A stretch of 64,000 bases of DNA from Pseudoalteromonas rhizosphaerae (GTDB lineage Bacteria > Pseudomonadota > Gammaproteobacteria > Enterobacterales > Alteromonadaceae). Positions 24,235 through 33,890 of the stretch are shown in pieces. Positions within the stretch are counted from its first letter, which is position 1, and each line of letters opens with the position of its first letter. The DNA is taken from positions 310,001 through 374,000 of the forward strand of contig NZ_CABVLM010000004.1 in assembly GCF_902498845.1 (NCBI RefSeq), in the 5' to 3' direction. The notes below the pieces were generated by a model that was given only the letters and a program-made list of their open reading frames with translations, did not search any database and was not told the DNA's origin. A program made the position numbers and the translations under genes.

Positions 24235-25071
24235 ATGCTTGTGAAATATTTGAAAGAAATAAGCTTGGTAATCCTGCTTGGGTTATTGATAGGAGGTGTA
24301 TTTTTTCATTTTAGTCATTATTTTGATTATAGACCCGCTCAGACAAATTTAGATGGCTGGATGAATACAGCTATTTATTTTAATAACGTTTTAACCCCTG
24401 TACTGACTTTAATAACGATTGGGCTATTAGCTTCAAACCTTAAATCGATGAAAAAAGCAAATTCTTTAATCCACGAATCAAATAAGTTAGTTATAAATCA
24501 GAACGGGCTAGATTTATTTGTAAAACAAGTACAAATAACAAGAGATAAATTTCTGGATAACAACTTATTTAGCTTTAAGTTAGATGTTTGCGGAAAATTA
24601 TTAGAAGCAGTAGGAGATAACCCCGGTCTTACAGAAAAAGTTGAAGCGTTTGCCGATATAAAACCGTTAACGCTTGAAAGCCTTGTTAGAAAAACAATAG
24701 ATATAAAATTTGATGTGAAAACTTGCTTACAACTATACAAACATCATAAGAAAATTGATGAACCCTTAGATGTTGTAGGGCTCATTAGAAATTCAGATAG
24801 CCTTGAGAAAATTTTACTCCCTTTAATGGGAGAAGTTATAGTTGAAAAAATTTCAAATCTTGATAGAGATGAAAATATTACAAATGAAGCATTAAACAGT
24901 TTCAAATATTTGCTTGAGGAGTTGTACCAGCAAAAGGAAGAGGTACTCTATACTCTTTATATAAAATCCTTTAAGATGAATTTTGACACAGATTTGGTAA
25001 GTTTGATCTTCGAATTTGATACAAAACTTTTAAATAAAAACTTAAAAAAAGAACTTGAAAGACATATGTAA
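24235..25071 (+). CDS. Two-helix membrane protein inserted in the tail operon, cargo
   Basis: 278 residues, AT-rich, unlike the flanking tail genes. Two membrane segments lie at about residues 8-27 and 50-70, followed by a basic juxtamembrane helix (ASNLKSMKKANSLIHE) and a helical cytosolic domain. No family is recognised. The layout parallels the cargo protein at 10617. The start is uncertain: AAGGAG at 24213 favours an ATG at 24230 whose frame closes after four codons, so a short upstream peptide may precede the real start at 24235. A tail function is unlikely, and exclusion or defence is a guess from position. Confidence 0.6.
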   Translation: MLVKYLKEISLVILLGLLIGGVFFHFSHYFDYRPAQTNLDGWMNTAIYFNNVLTPVLTLITIGLLASNLKSMKKANSLIHESNKLVINQNGLDLFVKQVQITRDKFLDNNLFSFKLDVCGKLLEAVGDNPGLTEKVEAFADIKPLTLESLVRKTIDIKFDVKTCLQLYKHHKKIDEPLDVVGLIRNSDSLEKILLPLMGEVIVEKISNLDRDENITNEALNSFKYLLEELYQQKEEVLYTLYIKSFKMNFDTDLVSLIFEFDTKLLNKNLKKELERHM

Positions 25072-25146
25072 ACCCCTTTCCAGCCGAAAGCTTACCCCTT
25101 AAATTTTATACTCGTTACCAGTGTTTTATTATGAAACTTGGTAACG

Positions 25147-25752
25147 ATGCAACCACTCCCCCTACCCAAACGGCCTAAGCTCTCTAACTTTACGTTAGTA
25201 CCAAATAGCCAAACTCATTTAAATAAAGCCAATAACGCGACCGAGGTTTACGACCTTGAGGGTGCTTACTGGGAATTTGAAATTGAACTTGCCAATGTCC
25301 CTGAGCGCGATGCGTTGGCGCTTGATGGCTTTATTGCCAGTTTACGCGGCCAAGTGGGCACGTTTACCTTAATTGATTACCGCCGTGAACAACTTGATAA
25401 AGATTTTGTGGGTTATGTGCGTGGTGATAACCAAGACGGCAATATTTTAATTATTGATGGCTTACCCGCTAACCAAAGCCTATTGGTTGTTGGCGAACGT
25501 ATGCAAGTAGGTGTTGGCCAAAACACTGAGCTAAAAGTTTTAACCCAAGATTTAGTGACTGACTCACTTGGCCGCGCCACAGTAATATTTGAATCCCCTC
25601 TGCGTAAAATACCTGCAGACAACACCCTAATTACCTTTAAACAACCGGTTGGTTTATTCCGTTTGGCTGATAACAAGCAAGGCCTTGCCAGTGCGCAGTA
25701 TAAAAACGGCATAGTTACAAGCTGGAAAATTAAAGGTCGGGAGGCGTTTTAA
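25147..25752 (+). CDS. Distal tail protein of Mu-like siphophages
   Basis: 201 residues from the ATG at 25147 (a TTG at 25138 is an alternative). Beta-rich, with an N-terminal YWEFEIELANVPERDALALDG region resembling minor tail proteins placed between the tape measure and the DUF2163 gene. It likely joins the tube to the tip complex. Its stop overlaps the next start (TAATG). Confidence 0.6.
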   Translation: MQPLPLPKRPKLSNFTLVPNSQTHLNKANNATEVYDLEGAYWEFEIELANVPERDALALDGFIASLRGQVGTFTLIDYRREQLDKDFVGYVRGDNQDGNILIIDGLPANQSLLVVGERMQVGVGQNTELKVLTQDLVTDSLGRATVIFESPLRKIPADNTLITFKQPVGLFRLADNKQGLASAQYKNGIVTSWKIKGREAF

Positions 25753-26342
25753 TGGAAAGCCTAAACGCCGCCCTACTTACTGATTTAGCCACCAGTGGCC
25801 GCGCTCGCTTTTTTGTACGCCTGGCGTTTAAAAGCGGCGATGTACTGCTGCATACAGGTGTCGGTGAACGCCGCTTTGCTAATTTAACCTGGCATGGCGT
25901 GGGCATGCTTGGCACTGTGAGCGAAATACCCGCCAGCGATAAAAACGACAGCACCAGCATACGTTTAACCCTACACACCCAAGACCAAGCTGTATTAGCC
26001 GAGGTGGCCGAAAACGACCCTATAAGCCAGGGCTGTGAAATTTACCTTGTTACTGTGGATGAACACTACCGCGTAAGCCAAAGCCAATTGCTTGAAAGTG
26101 GATACATTGTTGCCTGTGACGTAGAGCGCGGCGATGTATCGCAAATACAGCTAAGTGTTGCAGGTGAAAGCGAGCGCTGGAAAGAAGCCCGTTTAAATCA
26201 ACGTTGGAACGACGCCACGCAAAAATCACTTTACCCGGGTGATGTATTTTTTAGTGAACAAACCACCGCGAACAAACAAAACCTACCTGATACGCAACCT
26301 GGTAATTATATAGGAGGGCCACGCAATGAACGTCGCCGCTAA
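25752..26342 (+). CDS. DUF2163 (BR0599-type) tail protein
   Basis: 196 residues matching the phage DUF2163 / BR0599 group, which sits upstream of the NlpC-like and J-like genes in lambda-type tail tips (equivalent to lambda L). The RFFVRLAFKSGDVLLHTGVG start and the internal GDVFFSEQTT segment fit. It probably forms part of the tail tip hub. Its 3' end overlaps the next gene by 17 bp. Confidence 0.7.
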   Translation: MESLNAALLTDLATSGRARFFVRLAFKSGDVLLHTGVGERRFANLTWHGVGMLGTVSEIPASDKNDSTSIRLTLHTQDQAVLAEVAENDPISQGCEIYLVTVDEHYRVSQSQLLESGYIVACDVERGDVSQIQLSVAGESERWKEARLNQRWNDATQKSLYPGDVFFSEQTTANKQNLPDTQPGNYIGGPRNERRR

Positions 26343-26734
26343 GCTTGCTGCATTTATTAACCAACGAAACTGTGAACCGTTTAAATGGGGTAAAAATGAT
26401 TGCTGCCTATTCGTTGCCGACTGGGTGTTATTTGCAACTGGCAGTGATGTAGCAGCGGATTTTAGAGGTAAATACCGCACTGAAACTGGCGCGTTTAAAC
26501 AACTATTTAAACACGGTTTAAATGATGTTCAATGTGTTTAAAGAGCGTTTAAACCCTGCTATAGCGCTTAGTTACGCCCGCCGTGGTGATATCGCCTTAG
26601 TTGAATTTAAAGGTGAGTATGTGGGCGGCATAGTGACTGTAAACGCAGTGGTGTGTGTGGGGGAATATGGTTTAGTAACCCGACCAATGGACACAGTAAA
26701 AGCAGTTTACCCGTTGGAGCAGCGCAATGTCTAA
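26326..26734 (+). pseudogene. DUF6950/NlpC-like tail tip protein, frameshifted
   Basis: Two overlapping frames encode the halves of one protein. Codons from 26326 give the FKWGKNDCCLFVADWVL domain with the active-site-type Cys of this family. The frame ends at 26541, and a +1 frame (26522-26734) carries the second half, with YARRGDIALVEF including the expected Arg-Gly-Asp-Ile stretch. Together they match a normal protein of about 135 residues. The break lies around 26533-26538, where a TG-repeat contraction of 2 bp or a one-base insertion would explain it. In lambda the K protein of this group is needed for tail assembly. Confidence 0.65.
26494..26553. repeat. Array of TTTAAA boxes (array 4)
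   Basis: TTTAAA at 26494, 26506, 26517, 26537 and 26548, with spacings of 12, 11, 20 and 11 bp. Several are extended to GTTTAAAC. The array is inside the coding sequence of the broken DUF6950 gene and surrounds the frameshift. The 20-bp step also occurs in array 2. Confidence 0.65.
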
Positions 26735-29700
26735 GGTTGTAGATACGGTTGTTAATGTTGTTGATACTGTTTTTGATTATACAGGGCTTGGCGCACTGTG
26801 GGATTCGTTAGCGCCGGACTTGCCAGAAAATGATTTAGCAACCCTTGGCCAAGGCCTGCAAAAAGGCATAGACCAACCAAGGCGTATTACTTTTGGCCGT
26901 GACCGTGTGGGCGGTATTATTGCTCACCAAGCGGAAGTTGAAAAAGGCGATAAAAAATGGATGCAATTAATTGTACTCATTAACGGTGCGCCTATTGATG
27001 CCCTTGAAGAGATTTACATTGCTGATAAAAAGCTGAGTGATTACCCAAGTGAGAGTTGGGATTATGAGTTAAGCGATGGCCGCCAAACCACAGCTAACGC
27101 AAAAGCGGTGGCTAAAATGGCAGGCTGGACGAGCGAGCATGTGGGCTTTGGGCAAAGCTATATTTTTATAGAGATTGAAAATAACCGCGAAGTGTTTGAA
27201 GACGGCATTGGCGATATGGGCTTTTTAATACGCGGCGCTAGAGTGTGGGACCCACGGGATACAAGCCAAGACCCTGATGATGAAACCACCTGGCTTTGGA
27301 GTCAAAACGCCGTACTGTGCGCCCTGCACTATGTGCGGTTTTATGGCGCGTATGAAGTGCCCTTTAGCAGGTTGCCGTTGCAGTGGTGGATTGCGGCAAT
27401 TAACGTGTGTGATGAAGACGCCGAGTTTACCGACGCTCAGGGTGTTGTTACCACTGAGCCGCGCTACACAACCAATGGCAGCTTTACATTTAGCACCAAA
27501 CCAATTGATGTTTTAAACCAGTTAGAAGCCTGTTTTGCGGGTAAAATTTTTAGACAAATGGGCCAATGGTATGTGCGGGTAGGTGCATGGTATGGCAACC
27601 CGACGTATACAATTAACCAGGATGATGTACACGGCAATATTAAAATTAAATGGCATGCTGATTTACGCGACCGTGCCAATGTTGTTAGAGCCACATTTAC
27701 CGACCCTGAGCAAAACTACGATCGTACAGACGCCCCGCCTGTCGTGTCTACTGGGTATCAAACCATTGATAATCAGATATTAGAAAAGTCTATTTCACTG
27801 CCATTTGTACGCAGTAGCACCACTGCGCAGCGCCTAGCAACAATTTATTTAGAGCAAACACGCCTTGGCGAAATAGAGCTACCGCTTAAGCACAAAGGCT
27901 TAGCTGCTGCGGTTGGCCGTACTGTGCTTTTAAACTTACCCCGCGAGTCGATTAACAATAAAATTTACCGTGTAACCGAGCGCCGCTTTAGATTAGATGG
28001 CGGTGTAAGCTTGATGTGTGTTGAAGACGGCCCTAATTTATGGGCTGATAACATAATACCTGGCGCGCAGGATTTAACCCCAAACAGTGACTATTTGGTG
28101 GGTAAACCTCAGCCTGTTTTTGATGTACGGGTAACAATAGATGGTGATGGCAACGGCATAATCAAATGGAATCACCCGACCCCGCTTGCAGTTAATGAAT
28201 ACGATGTTGAGTTTATTAATACCGACGCCAACGAGCCGGTATTTAAAACCTCTGTTACGTATACACAAGTAACAATCCCTAATTTGCAGCTGGGAGAATA
28301 CACCGCACGTATTAGCGCTAAAAACATTTTTGGCCAGCGCTCACAGCTTGTTGCTGTGCAATTTAATGTACTCACCCCTACGTTGCCCACTGTGTATGTA
28401 ACGGCTGATTATAACCAAATTACGCTCACTGCCGAGATTGCTGCAGCAGGCATTGGCACTGCATTTGAGTGGGAGTTTTTAGGCACTAACGCACAGCCAC
28501 AAAGCGGCGAACGTGTGCTTGCACAAATTTATAATCGCATCGGTTTAAAAAGCGAAACCGACTATAAATTTAGAGTGCGCAGCGTAAATCACCTGGGCGA
28601 AAGTGATTGGGTGAATGTAACGGCCACCACGACTACTGTTGACTTAACAGAGTACATTAATGAATTACCCCTCACTAAACTAAGCGAAGAAGCCCAAACA
28701 CTCATAGCAGACATTAACGCACAAGTAGACCGCCTGCGCCCAGAAACCGAGAACAACCTACCGAGCTTAATTGCTAAAAACCTTGATGCGATAACCGGCC
28801 TTGCTGAAAAAGTACAAGTGATTGACGCTGAGAACCCAAACAACTTACAGCAGCAATTAGCCAACTCAAACAGCAAAATAGATGATTTAGAGCGCGTAAC
28901 CGAAGTTTTAGACGAGTCGAATCAAAACAGTTTACCCGCGCTGATTAAAATCAATAATATTGCCATTGAGCAGCAGCGTTTAGCTCAACAAAACATTGGT
29001 TTGAGTTTGTTAAACATAACGAGTGCTTATACAAACTGGCGTAACGAATACGAGCGCCGTGCGTTTAATAATGAGCGTTTGATTGATGCGGCTGTGTATG
29101 TTGATCCGGATACTGGCACTATTGTAAACCGTGCCTTTGCGTATGCGGATGAAAGCTTTAATAGCGCTACGCTTTTAATTGACGGTGTGAACAGTAAAAT
29201 TACCCTTGCGTCACAGCAAATTGCTCAGTCTCAAAATCGTATTAGCCATGCTGAGGCGCAGCTTATTGTTCAAGCCGCGCAAATCAACCAAAAAGCCACG
29301 TTTAGTGAAGTTGAAAGTCAGATAGCCGGTGCATTAGCTGCACTGCAACCCGCATACAGTTGGCAGTTTAATACAAGTAGCGAAGGGTTTGATCCAGATA
29401 GCCATAATGCCCTTGGATACATTGTGGCCACCGCGCAAATTAGTAGCCCAGCAATTAGCTATAACGCCGATGAAAACCCGATGTTTCGCCTGCGCGTGCG
29501 TAAACACTCAGGCGGAACATGGAAAGGTGATATTAAATTTAATGGGGGGGCCACTGCCCTACATTTGCCTGAGCCAACGAGCAGCGACTTTGAGACTTTA
29601 ACGCTTGATGCTACTGGAACACAGGGCTACACGGGTACGATTACCAGTTTAGAGTTTGACCTTGGCGCGTGTGATATCGACTTTATCGAGGTGGGTAAAC

Positions 29701-32700
29701 GCGGTGCAAACGATTTAGCCCTTGCAGACATTACCGCGCGTACCACAGAGCTTGAGCAAGACATTAACGCCGCAACGGGCGTTATGGCACAGTATGCAAC
29801 AACCGCTTGGGTTAACGCCCTGGGCTATCAAACGCAAAGTAACGTACAAACGCTTATAGATTCGTTTAATACTCAGTACAGCATTGCCGCTACGCTGCAA
29901 GAGTTTAACGACCAAGACATCATCGTAAAAGCCAACGCTGCTCAAACGTGGATCGACGGAGCAAATGCCACCATTCGTGACCAAGTAACCAGCATTTTAA
30001 ACAGTGACGATGGTGTAAACCAGCGCATTAGCACCGCTGAACAAAGCATTGATGCCATCGCTGGCGAAATAAGCCAAAGCATTACCCAAGTAAGCGGCCT
30101 AGAAATTGATGTTAAAGGCTTAGGCTTAAATGAGGTTATTGCAGCATACAACAAAATGCAGCAAGACAAAGAACTTGCAGAGCAAAGCTTTAGCCTTGCT
30201 GCCGCTAATCAAAAGCTTGCCGCTGTTACTAATGATGTTGAATCACTCGCAACGCAAACACTTGAATTAGTGGGCTTATACGGCCAAAACGCTGCGTATT
30301 TAACGAGTTTAAACCAAGCATTTGCGAACGAACGTACCGCCCGTTCAAGCACTGAACGTGAGCTGCGCGCTGAAATTATCAACGAGGGTACGCGCTCAGT
30401 AGCACAAGCCAACGAAAGGGTTGATGCCATTGTTGGTTACTGTGTAGATGCCGAGGGCAATAAAGTTGATGAAGTTAACGCCATGGCATGTATTGCCGCT
30501 GGCCATGAGTGGGTTGACGGCCCACTGGTACAGTTAATTAACGACTACACCAGCGTTTTTGTTAATAACCAAGGCTACCAAACCGCCGCGAACGTTGAGC
30601 AGTTTATTAGCACGTTTGACGGTGAATACAGCATAACTGCAACAATCCAGCAGATTAACGACGAGGGCATAATCACTGCAGCAAAAGAAGCCCAGCAATG
30701 GATAAATGCCGCTGATGGCACCATTACAAACTTGATCACCCAGTTTGTTAATAAACCAAACGGCATAAACGATAACATTGCATTTGCGTACGATTTAATA
30801 CAAGCCAATGCAGACGATCTAACTGTAACTGCCAACTCGCAGCAGCAACTAAGCGTGCGCATGGGCAGCGCCGAGGCTGATTTAAACCGCATTGATAATT
30901 TAGTGAGCACAGAGCAACAAGCTCGTGCAAGCATGGGTTCACAATTACGCATTGAGTTTCAAACGCAAGATTTGGCCATGCTTGCAACTGCTAACGAGTT
31001 TACCCGCGCAGTAACCGGCTATTGCGTAGATGCCGAGGGCAACCGCGTTGATGAACCAGACGCAATGGCCTGTATTGCCGCTGGCCATGAATGGATTGAC
31101 GGCCCAGCAGTGCAGCGCGCAGTTGAAATTGGGGCAGCGTGGGTAACGCTGCAGGGCTATCAAACGCAAAGCAACGTAAGCCAACTGCTTGATACATTTA
31201 ATGCAACGTATCAAATAAGCGCCACGCTGCAGCAGTTTGCTGACAATGGCACTTTGCAAAAAGCCAATAACGCGCAGCAGTTTATTAATGCGGCAGAGGG
31301 TTATATTGAAAATCAGATCACGTTATTCAATGATAAAGAAGACGGCGTAAATGCTACTTTTGCGAATGTAAAACAACGATTAGACGCCGCTGAGGGCGCG
31401 GTAACAACTAGCATTGTACAAATTCAAGGGCTAGAGCTTGGGCAACAAGCGCAGGGCTTGAATGATGTAATTGCAGCGTATAACCAAATGATGCAAGACA
31501 ATGAGTTGGCAACGCTCAATGTTAAAGCGTCGCTCGCTAACGAAAAGCTGCAAGCTCAAGCTGGTGATTTTGAAAGTTTGGCTCAGCAGCAGCTTGAGTT
31601 AGCAGCCATTTTTAACAACAGCAATGCCATTATTACATCACTAAATAAAGCGGTGGCAAATCAATATCAATCAAGTGTAGTGCGTGACCAACGTTATCAA
31701 GCCACGTTTGAAAACGTTACAGCGCGTTTTAGTGATGTTACTACTGCCCTAGCAACAATCAATGAAGCAAGTACGCTGCGTGATGAAGAATTTGCATCGT
31801 TTGTTGACGACACTATTGCTGAGTTTGACGAAATAACCCAAACATTTGCAAGCCAAGACCAAGCGTTCAGCACGTTACAACAAACCCTAACCAGCAAAAT
31901 TAATGATGATACCGAGGCCGCTAAAAACACCGCGATAGCCACAGCTCAGCAATACACCCGCACTGCAGTAGGTTATTGCGTAAATGCTGAGGGGCAAATC
32001 ACCAGCGAAAATGACGCGGTGCAATGTGTTGCAGATGGCGGTTCGTGGGTTAATGGCCCGCTCGCTGAATTTATCGCCAATATGCAAATAACAGACGGTG
32101 AAAGCACGGCAAGCATTAAACAGCTACGCCAACTGTTTACCACGGTGGGCGGTAAGCTGGTTGCTCGCGGTGGCTGGACGCTTGATAACAATGGTCGCGT
32201 AACAGGTATTGCGGGCTATAACGATGGCGAAATTGCAAGCATTGATTTAGTGGGTGATGTTATACGCCAAGGCGTGATGGTTGGTGACACCTTTGTGCCA
32301 ACGTCCTACGTTGATAATACCGATCCGCAAAACCCACAGCATGTTATACGTGGGCGCTTGGTGCTTGGTGACGGCCACCAAGTAAACACACTGGATGATA
32401 TTAAAGCGCAGGATGGAGCGGACGGCGTAGATGGCGCGAGTGCATTTACTATTAACGCTGTAAACGCCAATGCAGTAAAAACTGGTAACAGTGTTACTAA
32501 GGTTGCTGGATCATTAGGCTGGGATGCTGGTGCTCAGAGTGTTATGAAATACAAAGCATGTGCTGTATCTGCGACGTTAAATGATAGCCGCCATACTATT
32601 TTTGGGCTTAGCCAAACAGCCAACACGTTGGGTGGTTATGAGCACATTAACTATGCACTTTACGGTGATCAAGGTTCAATTAGTATCTATGAATCGGGTA

Positions 32701-33887
32701 CGTATGTTGGCTTTTTTGGCAGTTATACCAGCTCAGACAATCTAGCTGTGGAGTGTGATGGCGAGCACGTACATTACTACAAAAACGGCGTGCTTTTTTA
32801 TTCATCACTTACGGCACCAACAGGTGAATACGGGTTTGATTGTAGTATTTATCAAGTAGGTACAGAGCTTACTAACATTGCATTTACTCAATTGGGGTTA
32901 GCGGGTTACAGCCCAATAAAAGGCATTGATTATTTTGATGGTAATGACGGCACTAATGGTACTAATGGCACCAATGGTAGTCGTGGTTCAATAGAGGTAA
33001 GTGTAGCCACGTCAATAGGCGCGTGGTCAGATGCGACAGCAAATGCCAGCGTACCTGGTTCACCCGTTGAGCACGATCGCGTAACTATTTATAAATCTAG
33101 TGATGCAAAAATCCAGACAACAAAGCGCTACAACGGCAGTTCGTGGGAAAGTTACACATTACGAATCCACGGCAGTGCGTTAATTGACGATACATTAGAT
33201 GGAAAAGTATTAAGAGCCGGTACTCGTATTGAGTCACCCCGCATTGATTTGATTGGTGGCGCTTTTATGAAAATTGAGCTTGCCAGCGGGTTCGGACCAG
33301 ATAGTCTTTGGTACTGGTATGGCCCTAAAATAATGAGTAATGGCTTACCCAATCTAGCTGCGTTACGTAAATCGAACGCACTCGAATGGAAAGACACGTC
33401 AGGCAACGCATATTTTGGCGGCTCGATCACAACAGGTATTTTAAGCACGGCGCTAACAACAACAAGCTTGGCATCGAATGCAAATGTAACAATTGGCCCA
33501 TTTGGAAGTAATGGTGGTGTGATCGACCTTGTTTGTTCGTTGCAAGCGAATGCGTACGCAACTGGTCGTAGTGACACAGCCCCAAGCGCCCCACCCGCAC
33601 CTGATTATACTATTGTACTTTATGAGTATATAAATGGTGGCTGGGTATCACGCAAAACCCAATCATTCACGGGCAGCGCCAGCGTCAGTAGTGAGTACGA
33701 TTTTGAATCTCGAAAATACCTTTGGAGCACGAATCAATCGTGATCAGGATCGTTTACCTATACAGACAATAAACAAAATGCATCAAACCGCACCTATAAA
33801 TTAGCGATCACCAGTCGTACAGGCTTACAGGTGTCGGGTTCATATACCACCACCCAAAAACTAACATTAATATCTCAAGAGGTCTAA
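26727..33887 (+). CDS. J-like tail tip / host specificity protein with in-frame UGA
   Basis: 2338 residues to the first stop, a UGA at 33741-33743. The same frame then stays open and coding-like for 47 more codons to TAA at 33885-33887. N-terminal region: phage tail tip hub of the lambda J group (residues about 1-460). Then fibronectin type III-like repeats (about 470-640), a long repetitive coiled-coil region with three cysteine-containing modules (near 1236, 1430 and 1747), a collagen-like Gly-Thr-Asn stretch (near 2070) and a C-terminal receptor-binding part. It contacts the cell surface. The UGA may be a lesion or a readthrough codon. Confidence 0.85.
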
Positions 33888-33890
33888 ACC

